Shown here one piece after another: positions 22,688 through 34,600 of a DNA stretch of 64,000 nucleotides. The notes beneath the pieces were generated by a model, which was not told the DNA's origin, ran no database searches, and saw nothing but the letters and a program-made list of their open reading frames with translations. The stretch comes from Halichondria panicea. Taxonomy: Eukaryota; Porifera; Demospongiae; Suberitida; Halichondriidae. Each line of letters opens with the position of its first letter. Positions within the stretch are counted from its first letter, which is position 1. The stretch lies in contig NC_087390.1 in the NCBI RefSeq assembly GCF_963675165.1, forward strand, positions 2,928,001 through 2,992,000, in the 5' to 3' direction. Both the position numbers and the translations under genes were made by a program.

Positions 22688-23854
22688 ACGCCTGGAAAGT
22701 TTCTATCTCTCTCTCTCTTGGTCACCACAGTAGTTCAGTTGGTCACTGGACAACAAGGTAGATAATCCCAATATGTATTGTTGCTATAAATTGTCACCTG
22801 ATACAGTTTACCTGACACTGGGATCGGGTCCTCGTATCACTGCGAACAATGTGGATATCCTCATCACTGACATTGGAGAGGATGCTACTGGTGGACATCC
22901 TTCTCTCACCTGTCACACTGACCTCACTGTCTGCTGTAGAAGTGATGCTGACAACAATGGTAATGGAGGACTGGGAACAGTGGACTTATCCAAATGGGAA
23001 TTTGATACTATAGGCAATGGTGCCTCATATGCTGCTGGAGAGCAGTTCTACATTAACAGGAATGCACCTCAGGTCATCAGACTGCATCGTAGAGATTATA
23101 ACAACCCCCTCACTCCAACCGGGTCCTACTGTTGTACTGTACCAACTACTGGAGGAGAGACGACCCTTTGTGTCAATCTAGGTACTAATTGTGTCTGTTG
23201 ATCCCGATGTACATGCAACGACAATTCAATTATGCAGTGATTAAGTGTGTAACTCTCTCACTGACCAATGGGCCTACTCTGATCCCAGACTGGGTGAGGG
23301 CGCCGTGGCTACTCACAGCTACAACCATAACTACGTTCTGATTGGAGACACCACACGTACATGTCAGTTTGACAGCAGATGGACTTTGTCTGCCCCATAC
23401 TGTGCTGGTAAGGTATAACAATAATGCAAATTAATGCTACATTATTCACTCCACAGACCAAGCCTTGGTTCAGCTAAAGTTTGGACCAACAGACTACTGT
23501 TTACATTGGAGTGTGTGTTAGTGCATGTGTACGAATGAAAGAAGACAGTGCAAATCATGGTCTACCATTCTCCCATTATATGGGGACTTTCAAAGGTCAA
23601 TAAGAGAAGCAATGCGGAAAGCCATCCAAGAAGCTGTCTTAACCGAGGGAAACCAAACCTTTCCCCTGGAGCACATCTCGGAGGGAGTCTTCAGTTGCTA
23701 TGGCAGCAGAAACCACACCACCTACCGTGCCACCATCACAGGGACAGACAGGCTGAATGCTAACAAGGTTCTTTCTATGTCAACAAGTGGGTGGAGTCAA
23801 CAGTGCTGTCTCTATTCACAATTTTACTACAAGCTAGTAGATCTAGTACATTGA
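22688..23854 (+). pseudogene. Array copy 5: start-codon loss, frameshifts and a diverged 3' half
   Basis: The signal-peptide exon (22688-22757) is normal except that ATG has become ACG, and I see no in-frame ATG just upstream. The Ig-like exon (22807-23181) has a +1 insertion and a +2 insertion that cancel. Between them the core GQWTYPDG is replaced by TVDLSKWEFDT, losing the usual Trp context. One CCP exon remains (23238-23407); a 7-bp deletion shifts it into a TGA, and a core Cys has become Tyr. The last two exons (23457-23512 and about 23549-23800) are clearly the same C-terminal domain (VQLKFGPTDYCLHW; HISEGVFSCYGSRNHTTYR) but far more diverged than any other copy, and they break near STSGW. 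The copy looks like a fusion of array sequence with an older family member, now dead. Confidence 0.75.
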
Positions 23855-23859
23855 AAATC

Positions 23860-25926
23860 ATGCCTGGAAAGTTGCTTTCTACCACTCTCTTGTTTACCAC
23901 AATAGTTCAATTGGCCACTGGACAACAAGGTATAATCCCAATGTGTAACTGATAATTATTGCTATAAATGTTATTGTCACTGATACAGTTAACCTGACTC
24001 TGGGATCTGGTCTTAACATCACTACTAACAATACTGAGATCCTCATCACTGGCATTGGCATTGGCATTGGAGAATATTTTGGAGGATATTATGGTTATCT
24101 TCCCTCTCTCACCTGTCACACTGACCTTGTGACCTGCTGTAGAAATAGTGACAACAATGGTAATGGGGGACTGGGACAGTGGACGTATCCTAATGGGGGT
24201 GTGATACTGCAAAATGGTGGCTCATTGAGTGCTGGACATCAATTCTACGTTGTAAGGGGAGCACCTCAGCTCATCAGACTAAATCGTAGAGATTATAACA
24301 ATCCCCTCACTCCAACCGGATCCTACTGTTGTACCGTACCAACTACTGGAGGAGTGATGACCCTATGTGCCAACCTGGGTAAGTGTGTTGATTGTTATTT
24401 TAATGGTATACGTCAATGCAGTTGTGTGCTTGTCCCTTCCTCCTCTGACTAATGGGATGCTCTCCTACTCTCTCAACACTGGGTGAGAACACCGTGGCCA
24501 CCTACACCTGTAACACTGGTGGCTACACCCTCAATGGAGGCAGCACCAGGACTTGTAGGAGTGATGGAGTATGGAGTGGATCAGCTCCAACCTGTCAATG
24601 TATGTTCCAGTTCATATAACATAATTATAACTTAGGAAAGCCATGAACTACTCCCCCCCCATGCATGCATGGCTACCACCATTCCAGTCACATGTTCTGA
24701 TGATCTCCCGATCATTACCAATGGAGGCATAACCTATGCTAGTGGGTCCACTAACAACAGACCAGTGGGTGCTACTGCCACGTACGACTGTTTTGGTCCC
24801 TACAGTCTTGTTGGAGTGTCAGTGAGGACCTGTCGGACTGATGGAACCTGGAGCTCGTCACCAGCTCCAGTGTGTCAGCGTGAGTGAAATAGAATGTGGA
24901 CTACTGCATGTACCTATATAAGCTATTCCCGTGCATGCAGGTGTATGCTCTGATTTACCCTTACCAACAAACGGGATGATCACCTACAGTGATGGATCCT
25001 TTAACTACAGACCAGTCGGCACCAGTGCTACACACAGCTGTAATAATGTATACACTCTCTCTGGAGGGGACACAAGGTTCTGTCTTTATGGTGGGATCTG
25101 GAACGGATCAGCTTCCGTGTGTCAACGTAAGTGAAAGCATTCATGCACTCTTGGTATGGAGTATGATATCATTCTTATCATTTTAAAATGAAGAAATGTA
25201 CAGAACTTGATAAGCTGGATTTGTTTTGCTCAGTGTGCCTGTCTCTCCCTTCTCTGACTAATGGGATGATCTCCTACTCTGACCAAACACAAGGTGAGGG
25301 CACGGTGGCTACTTACAGCTGTAACCATGGTCACAATCTTGATGGAGACGCCACTAGGACTTGTGAGAGTAATGGAGTGTGGACTGGGTCAGAGTCAAGT
25401 TGTCATCGTGAGCATTATTACCCTAAAATGAACAACTCATAATAAATTATTTAAATACAGCACAAACAATAATACAGCTGAAGTTTGGACCAACAAGCCA
25501 TTGCCTCCACTGGAATGTAAGTTATTTAAGTAATCACTCAATATACCTATTGTGATAAGTTGGCAGGAAGGTAAAGCTGCAACCATAAGTGGAAACATGC
25601 GACAGACAATTTATGAAGTCATAGCAAGAAGCAACAAAGACATCCCACTTGCCAATATCGATGGTGGTGTGTTCAGTTGCCGCACGTCTCAAAACTACAC
25701 AACATTCCGAACCACAATTGACGGAACAGCAAATACGAATTCATCGAGAGCAGCTGCCGTTATCCAGGAGTGGGTGGAGTCTGGACCTGTGATGAGAGTG
25801 GAGTGGTATCTGGTCGATGTTATCGGTGGCAAGTGTCCAGTTGTCATTGACTCCTTGAGTGAGGAAGAATGTATAGAGAACCAGTGTGTGGAGAGTTGCT
25901 TGGCTGTGTGCAGGGCGAGGGGGTAG
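23860..25926 (+). CDS. Array copy 6: four-CCP copy, open if the frameshifted CCP1 exon is skipped
   Basis: Exons are 23860-23929 (MPGKLLSTTLLFTTIVQLAT), 23989-24378, 24422-24599, 24688-24879, 24941-25126, 25234-25407, 25461-25516 and 25567-25926. The Ig-like exon contains an in-frame GI repeat (TGIGIGIGEYF). The CCP1 exon has lost two bases (TACTCTCTCAACACT for TACTCTGACTCAACACT) and runs into TGA. Because it is phase 1-1, skipping it leaves a continuous 475-residue protein with CCP2-4 and the complete C-terminal domain. That equals the domain set of copy 4, where the exon is physically gone. The ATG lies only six bases after the end of the copy-5 remnant and lacks the shared upstream block, so transcription may start at the copy-5 promoter. 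Confidence 0.6.
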
Positions 25927-26591
25927 ACATGCATAATAATTAGTGGGACTAAGCTTTATAGCTTTAGATAACAACAGTTAACACTAAGTCTTACGTAGAT
26001 GTATATAGATGATAACTTTATGTTTGTACAAATTGTGTACAGCGTGCACATGTAGTGTCTTTGACGAGAACTGTTCCGCCTATACGTATATCGACAATGA
26101 GTGAGCGGAGGGAGTGTGGCCTAACCATACCCTAGCAACATAGTTATAAGACACGAAACTATGATTATATTATTTTTACAGGACAGTGCATGCATGATGT
26201 ATACATGTATAGAAACAATGTTTTCTGCATACTTAACTTGTAGCTACATAATGAAAATTGTGAAGAACTAGCTCTATCTGACCATGATTATATTGATATG
26301 ATCAGACTATAATCAAGCAGGCTAAACCTTTATCCTTAGACAGACGTACATGTGTATGTATGTAGTCTGTGTGAGTGCATGACGTACTGTATGTATAGGC
26401 TATATACATGTATAATTGTCTGTGCATGTGTTTACATAGCTAATGGGTATCGCATTTCAGTTAAAAGCCCATACTACAATAAACGTTACGCTAGATCTAT
26501 ATGTGAACACATAAGGTGGTCATTTTGCTGTCTCGATCCCATACGCTACAAAGCTTGCATTGATTTTGTTGTGTGCAAGTACGTTGTAATT

Positions 26592-28430
26592 ATGCTCATC
26601 ACACTGGTCACTGGACAACAAGGTAGATAATCCCAATGTGTAATGTATTGTTGCTATAAATTGTCACCTGATACAGTTTACTTGACATTGGGATCAGGTC
26701 CTCCTATCACTGCTAACAATACTGAGATCCTCATCACTGCATGGCATTGGAGAGGATGCTGATGGTGGTCTTCCCTCTCTCACCTGTCACACTGACCTTA
26801 TGGCCTGCTGTATATAGAAGTGGTGCTGACAACAATGGTATGGGATCACTGGGACAGTGGATGTATCCTGATGGGAGTGTGATACTGGGAAATGGTGCCT
26901 CAGAAGTTGCTGGACAGCAGTTCTACATGATAAAGAATGCACCTCAGCTTGTCAGGCTAAAGCGTAGAGAGACTACCAACCCCCTCACTCCAACCGGGTC
27001 CTACTGTTGTACTGTACCAACTACTGGAGGAGTGGAGATAACTCTCTGTGCTAACCTGGGTAAGTGTGATGATTGTTAACATGGTATACGTTCGTGCAGT
27101 TTTGTGCCTTTCCTCGCTCCCCCCACCAATATTATATAGGGTGATTTCCTACGTATACTCTGACCCAACACTGACTGGGTGAAGGCACTGTGACCACCCA
27201 CAGCTGTAACCGTGGTTACACACTCAATGGAGGCGCCACTAGAATTTGTGGGAGTGATGGATTGTGGTGTTCAGTATCATAACAAAGAACCATAAACCAT
27301 AAGTGCCAACCTCCAAAGAAAAATTTCCAGGACAAAAAAGTTGAGGGGGTTTAGCCCCATTTTTAGTGACACTTGAGGAGATTTATTACCTGAGGCCGTG
27401 CCGCGGCCAGCGGATATAATAGTGTGACATGTGAGTCTACTCACCTGGATGACATAGCACTGCATTTACAGCTTGGATAGCCCTCACACAACAAGTTATT
27501 AGTTTTAATAGTGGCAGCTTTTGATGTTAAAGGCTCGCTGTGGAATAAAAGCGGAGCAAAAGCTAAGAAGCACATGTTACACACAAACAAACTACTATAC
27601 CCGCTGGCCGCGGGTAATAAATCTCCATAAGTTAGTGTCACTACAGCGTAATTTAACTGTATGGTTTGCTGTGACATGTAGCTGTGTGCCTGTCCCTCCC
27701 TCTTCTGACTAATGGGATGATCTCATACTCCGACCCTCCTACACTGGGCGAGAAAACTGTAGCCACCTACAGCTGTAACCGTGGTTACACACTAATTGGG
27801 GACAGCGCCAGGACTTGCGGGAATAATGGATTGTGGACTGGGTCAGAGCCAACTTGTTTTTGTAAGCATTATACCCTAATTAAGTGAACTCAAACACAAT
27901 CACCTTATACCATGCAGCAGCACCAACAATAATACAGCTGAACTTTGGACCAACAAGTCATTGCCTCCACTGGAATGTAAGCTATGATATTGATGTATAA
28001 TCCTCAATTATTAATGTATCATGCCTAATTTTTGCAGGAGGGTAAAGCTGCAACCATAAGTGGTAACCTGCGACAGACAATCTATAAAGTCATATAGCTA
28101 GAAGCAGCGAAGACATCCCATTGGCCAATATCGATATAATATGATGGTGTGTTTAGTTGCCGCATGCACACCTCAAAACTACACAACATTTCGAACCAAA
28201 ATTGACGGAACAGTGCACACGACTTCCTCGAGAGCAGCTGCCGTTGTCCAGGAATGGGTGGAGTCTGGACCTGTGATGAGGGTGGAGTGGTATCTGGTCG
28301 ATGTTATCGGTGGCAAGTGTCCAGTTGTCATTGACTCCATGAGTGAGAAAGAATGTCTGGAGGACCATGCAGTGTGTGGAGAGTTGCTTGGCTGAGTGCA
28401 GGGCGAGGGGGTAAGGACTGATTGGAACTG
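26592..28430 (+). pseudogene. Array copy 7: terminal, heavily decayed copy with an inserted element
   Basis: Exon 1 (26592-26622) keeps only MLITLVTGQQ; about 39 bases of the signal-peptide core are deleted. The Ig-like exon (26677-27059) has a 4-bp insertion leading to TGA and a second TATA insertion at CCTGC-TGT. A CCP remnant lies at 27100-27282. The 280-bp element at 27364-27643 sits between it and an intact CCP exon at 27682-27861 (YSDPPTLGEKTVATYSC). The C-terminal domain exons (27918-27976, 28038 onward) carry insertions that produce TAG after KVI, and a further frameshift near the end. An AATAAA at 28479-28484 could still serve as its poly(A) signal. Confidence 0.8.
27364..27643. mobile_element. 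MITE-like element with about 40-bp imperfect inverted ends and TA borders
   Basis: The left end TAGTGACACTTGAGGAGATT and the right end, read in reverse complement, TAGTGACACTAACTTATGGA both continue into GGAGATTTATTACC and CGCGGCCAGCGG. The element is about 280 bp with no coding frame. The outermost TA on both sides fits a TA target duplication of the Tc1/mariner type, which is inference. It lies inside the copy-7 pseudogene. Confidence 0.6.
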
Positions 28431-28648
28431 ATATACATACACGTACAGTGGCTTTAGTATTGAACGGTAGAAACATTTAATAAACTTATAAATGTATAGT
28501 ACATGAAATTATGTTTGCTTATCGATATTGTGGACGTAATTATGTTCATAATTATGAGGATATGAAAGAATTAGACAAAATTTTACAATCTTCAAATCAT
28601 TGTTCAATAAAGCTCTCTGCATGTCAGTCACTATAATGTTTGCCATAG

Positions 28649-31600
28649 TTACGGTGATGTGAAGAAGTAGCTAGGTTTGTCCTCCAGTTGTTTCTTCTGT
28701 TTGTCAGAGAATCTTGCCAGAGCTGCAATGACCGTCACCAAGTGCTGGGTCTGTCTTCCCATCATGTACTCAAACAACACGTTCTTGAAATACTGTGTAT
28801 GTTATGTGGGGGGAGAGGGGGGGGTAATTGAACTGATGAAATCACGGTAAGGTGCAGGTTTAATCAATTGATATCCCACATGTACTTTGACTTTAAGATG
28901 AAATCTATGAAACGTTCAGCAGCTCCATTGTTAATCCGGCCACCCTTGGGACAGTGCAGCTTGGCTAGAATAGCGAGGTGGCTGCATTTCAGAAAATAGC
29001 CACGGCTAAAAAGCGGTCCCCACCTCGAATCTAATGATTAATTTTGCGGTTCTGTCTCGAGGCTAATGAATTATTTTGCTTCCAAATCACACCCACAACG
29101 TCATATTCGGTTGTACTGTATTAAGGTATCTAAAAACCTAGTTTGGGGCAGCCAGTATACGGAATAGCGAGTGGCCGCATTTCAGGGCGAGTTTTGTGTA
29201 GTATACATCTAGCTACAAACCAAATGGCCGGTATAATTATCGTGGGGGCCGTACTTCAGAGAGCCGGAATAGTGAGAGTCTACAGTGGGCCTTAGGAATA
29301 GTGAGAGTCTACAATGGGCCTTAGGAATAGTGAGTCTACAGTGGGCCTTAGGAATAGTGAGAGTCTACAGTGGGCCTTAGGAGTAGTGATAGTCTACAGT
29401 GGGCCTTAGGAATAGTGAGAGTCTACAGTGGGCCTTAGGAATAGTGAGAGTCTACAGTGGGCCTTAGGAATAGTGAGTCTACAGTGGGCCTTAGGAATAG
29501 TGAGAGTCTACAGTGGGCCTTAGGAATAGTGAGAGTCTACAGTGGGCCTTAGGAATAGTGAGAGTCTACAGTGGGCCTTAGGAATAGTGAGTCTACAGTG
29601 GGCCTTAGGAATAGTGAGTCTACAGTGGGCCTTAGGAATAGTGAGAGTCTACAGTGGGCCTTAGGAATAGTGAGAGTCTACAGTGGGCCTTAACTGCTCG
29701 TTGTGAATATTCTGAAAAACATTTTTTTTTATAAAACTGCAAAGCCTATAAACACCTGCTGTTCCCTGTTCCCAGGCAGTCACCCATCTCCTACATTGTA
29801 CAATACAGCTACCAACTTTATGTACATCTACATACACTCACCTCAAACTCGGCTCCGTGAGGCTCTTGTTCCAACACAATATCCTTGGAGGGCGTATCTG
29901 GGGGTGATGAGGGTCGGGTGGGTGTGACCATTCCCCGTGTGGGTGTGGTCATTGTACTAGAACGCTGTAGTGTTTGGTTCTCCCTCAGCAGTTGTTCCCT
30001 CGTGTCCTCGCTGCTCCTCAGGGCTTGCTTGTACTCCTTCACCATACTCTCCAGTCTGGGGAGCAAAGTCACATGACAATCAATGAAATGTACGCCCAAT
30101 TTACGCCTAATAATTTACAGCAATTACTACTGTTTTTGTACTTCACATGCTCGCTCACCTTGTGATGTTTGATTTCTGACCAGACAGTTTCTCTCTCTCA
30201 TCCTCCAGTATCTGTAATCGCCCAACCAGCTCCTGTTTCTCAACCTCGTGTTGTTGCTGTAGTGACTCCAAGCCCGTCCCCTTTGACGTATGCTCAACTA
30301 TCTCTTGCTGATGCTGCGAGCGAATAGCATCCACTTCGACTCTGTGACTGTCTTGTAACGCAAGAAGATGTTTCTCCAACTTAGAGAACTTGTCTTCTTC
30401 TCCTAACAATCTGTCCTTGGCTTCTTGTAGCTCAGAGCGAGATGAATTCAGTACCCTCTTCAAGTCGGCAATCTCAAACGAATATCGTTCTTCCACGTTT
30501 CTGAGTTCTTGCTCATGTTGCTTAGCGACTGAGACTCCCTGTGTTGACAGCTGTGCTTTCTCGACTGAGTACTTCTGTTCTAGTTCCAGTTGCAGCTCTA
30601 GGAGGCGAGAATCGAAGCTTGAACTGTTTTCCTGCAGATTATAATAATACATTGCACTACAGCTTTTCTGTCAGTACATTCGCCATGACAACAGTGTTAC
30701 AAAAGCTTGTACTGTGAATATATATATACACATGCATGTACACATACAGATTGCACTATAGCTATAGTTAAATACACGTCTGACTCAGCAATGTAGACTT
30801 ATGGAACCATCCTTACCTGAAGCTTCTCTTCACACTGCTTCTTCATGGCTACCAATTTAGACTCAGCCTTTTTCTTCACCTCTGCCATCTTCTTCTCACA
30901 CTGCTCCTGTGTTTGAGATAGCTGTGCCTCCAGCTGGCTAACTCGACTAAGTGTGGTGTCCCTCTCTTTGTCTCTGTCTGTCATACTCTGCTCATTACTC
31001 GACCGTAACACCTCGTGCTGACTCTGCAGATCTGACAGCTGCTGTTGTAGAGCTGTAATCTCTGATAGTCGTTGTTTTAGTGCGTCCATTTCTGAGAGTT
31101 GCTGCTTCAGCTGTTCCTGCGTCTGAGACAGCTGTGCCTCCAGCTGGCTAACTCGATCAAGCGCGTTGTCCCTTTCTCTGTTCCTGTCCGTCATACTCTG
31201 CTCATTGCTCGATTGTAACACCTCGTGCTGACTCTGCAGATCTGACAGCTGCTGTTGTAGAGCTGTCATCTCTGATAGTTGTTGCTTTAGTGTGTCCATT
31301 TCTGAGAATTGCTGCTTCAGTTCGGCTAACTTGCTGCTAAGGGTAACATTTTCTTGTATTAGTCGCTGGTGCTCCACGTTAGAGGACACAAGGAGCTCTT
31401 CTAGTTTGGTCTTCCACTCCTCTTCTGTCTCGTTGGCCATTTTTTTGGCTTGTCTGACATCAAGCTTCAGTCTCTTGACAACTTCTTTGTGTTTAACTTC
31501 CACTTCTTCTAGAGTAGCTGTTCGCTCAGTAGTCGCTTGAGTTAGTGATTCTTGAAGCTTGTCTTTCTCTAGTGAGAGGGCAGTGACTTGCTCATTCTTA

Positions 31601-34600
31601 GCCTGTAGCTCAGATTGTAGATTAGACGACAGCAGCTGCAGTTCTTGTAACGAGGTATCGAGGACAGACTTTGCTTGCAGGGATTGCTCAAGCTGAGAAG
31701 AAAGAGATTGTTTTTCATCAGCTAATTCAGTTTCTTTGTTTTCCATAGTCACCCTCAAAGATGTGACTTCAATAGAGCTTGCTTCTTTCAGTGAGGTGAT
31801 ATCCTGCTCTTTGACAGTGAGTAGGTCTTGTAAAGTAGCCATTTTGTCCACTAAAGACAGTTTCTCTTCAGATAATTCGCTAACTTTCTTAGCCAGTTGA
31901 GTTGTCTCATCTTGTAGTCCAGTGCGACTGCTCTCCCCCTCGCTCTCAAGTGATGCTATTTTCTCTCTGAGCTCAGTTTCTTTAGCTTCAAGTTGAGTGG
32001 TAAACTGTCTCTTCAAAGACGCTAACTTTGTTTCAGCTCGCTTCTTCAATTCCAATCTCTTTGTTTCCGCCGTAGCTTCAAACGTCGACATTTTCTTTAA
32101 CAAGCTCTTTAATTCTTCATCCTTTGCTGACAGTGTGCCCTCAAGGCGCTTGACCTCTAGCTGTTGCTCTTGCAGCTGCATCGTGAGAGTTTCAATTTGT
32201 CCGTTGCTTTGTGTAAATTTCTCCTCCAGCTGAGTGACCTTTGAACCCACCTCTCGGTCAAGTTGTGACACCATATCTGCTTGATGCTTCTCTTCCAAGG
32301 CTTGTAACTTGGACGCCTGCACTTGCTTCAGCTGTTGCAACTTCTCCTGGTAAGTTTTCTTGAGGCTAGCAAATGAGTTCAATTTCTCTTCGTGTAAAGT
32401 TTTCAGTTGGGAGTGATTTTCTTGCTCTTCTTTGAGAGAAGTGGTCAGTTCATCAATTTCCCGTTTGTGTGTTGCTTGTAACGATTGAGTAGCCTCAGAA
32501 TGCTCCGATGTCACTTTAGCTAGCTCTTCTTGGTGAGTATTTTGAATTGCTAGCAATTGTCCCTCTTTGTGTTCCAAAGTTGAGTTGATTCGTTCGATTT
32601 CTTCACTGTGAGCTACTTTGAGAGCCTCCATTGCAGTTGTGTGTTCTTGAGTGAGTTTAACGACTGTTTCGTCAGAGCTGCTCATGCTACATTGCAGTTG
32701 TGATTCTTTCTCCTCCAAAACGGACGAAAGACGACTAATCTCTTCATCTAGTTTGTTGTTTAGTGCCTCGAAAGCTGCCGTATGTTCTGCTTTTAGAGTA
32801 GTCACGGTCTCGTTGAGATTAGCCTGGAGTGTTTGCAGTTCATCATCCCTCTCGGCAAGTAGGCTAGTGAGACGGTCGATTTCCACTCTGCGATCTGATT
32901 GGATAGATTCTAGAGCTGTAGAGTGCTCCTGTGTTAGTTTAGCGATTGATTCTTTGTGATTGCCCTCGAGCGATTGAATAGTTATCTCACGATCTTCTTT
33001 GGCTGAGGTCAGCTGATCTTTCTGTGATGATAGCTGATCTTGCAGTTTAGATAAAGTTTCTTTGTGTTTCGATTTCATGTCTTTGACAATCCCACTGTAC
33101 TTGGTTTTAAGAGTGGCCAATTCTTGGTCGTGTTTCTTCGCTACCTCTTTTGTTGAACTTGAGCTATCCTGCATTAGTTGAGAGCTCTTCTGTTGCTCAC
33201 TGTCTAGGGAGTCTCTAAGCAACGCCAGCTGCTCTTCGTAGTCTTGTTTTAACGAGTCTTGTTCGGACATATGCAAATGTTTGAGCTCTTCAAGTACTTT
33301 AGAATGAGAGGCTTCAAACCTTTGCTGCTTGGTAGTTAATGCAGTTTGGTGGTCCAATTTCAGCTGATCAATTTTAGCAGTTTTGGATTTAATTTTACGC
33401 TCCAATTGAGCAATCTGCGTCTCTTTCTCCGATAGTGTAGCAGAGAGTGACTGATTTTGAGCACTTATCTTTTCCCTCATCTTGTTAACTTCTTCACCGG
33501 CTGTCTTCTTTGTTGCCTCCACTGTCACTTGGCTCTCCTCAGAAAGTCGTCTCAACTCTATATCTTTCTCAGCGAGAGTGCTTTGCAAATGTTCCATTTC
33601 TTGTTGGTGAGCAATTTCAGATGTTTTTGCTTTTTCCTCGAGACAAGCCATTTTTTCATTAAATTCTTCAATCTCAGTCTTGAATTGGTGCTCGCCTTGT
33701 CGGAGTTTTTCAATGTTTTTCATATGAATTTCGTCCATTTCCTGCTGGTGTGCAGTGACAGTTGTAGCCTGGAGTGATTCAAGCTTAGCAATCTCACCCT
33801 CTAGTTGGGTACACTTATCTTGCAGCTGCTGTGAGGCTTCCCGCGAGTTTGTCAGCTGCTCTCGGAGGTCGTTTGTGACTTGTGTTAGCTGTTGATTCTT
33901 ACCAGACGCCAGAGCCTCTAACTCGGCTTTTAGACCATCGAGAGTTTCTTTGTGCTCTGATTTGGTAGACTCCATTTTTGAGGCTAGTTCATCTTTCTCT
34001 TTTAACACTTCTTGGTAGCCAGAGTTCAACTTTTCAAGCTCCAATACTGCACCTTCTTGTTGCGATCTCATTTCCTTCATCTTAGAATCTGTATCTACTC
34101 TCATTTTTTCCACCTGTTCTTCATGTTTTTTGACTTCTGCTTCACGCTCTTCAATCACTGAACCTAATGCATCTTTATGTTTATCGATCTGTTCTTGCAG
34201 TTTCAAATTGTGTTCACTCTCAAGTTGAGTTCTGAGTGTCTCCATGGCAGCGGAATGTGCCAGCTGTAGCTCGGACATCTTGTCCTGCCATTCTGCGGCC
34301 AATCTCTCACTGTCTGCACCGCCCTCCCCCCTTAATCTCGTGACCTCCTCTGCGTGAGCGGTCCTCAAAGATTCTAGTTCAGATTGATGACTGTTTCTTA
34401 TCGAATCAAGTTCTCCTTCGTGGGTAGTTTTCCAAGTCTCTAATTCACTATGATGTGTGCTTTTCAATGTCTCTAGTTCATTCTGGTAGGTACCTTGAAG
34501 TGCTTCTAGTTCTTCTTTACGATCCTTTGCTAACGTTTCCATATCTTGTTTGTGGGTAGCTGTCAATGCGTCAAGATCACCTTGGTGTGTGGTTCTTAGC

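Noticed and set aside
27380-27430. tRNA-derived SINE head
   Set aside because: The GC-rich stretch CCGCGGCCAGCGG is part of the inverted arm; no A-box/B-box pair with tRNA spacing is visible.
29267-29692. CRISPR-like array of regular repeats
   Set aside because: Units are contiguous with no unique spacers and lie in a eukaryotic intron; it is a minisatellite.
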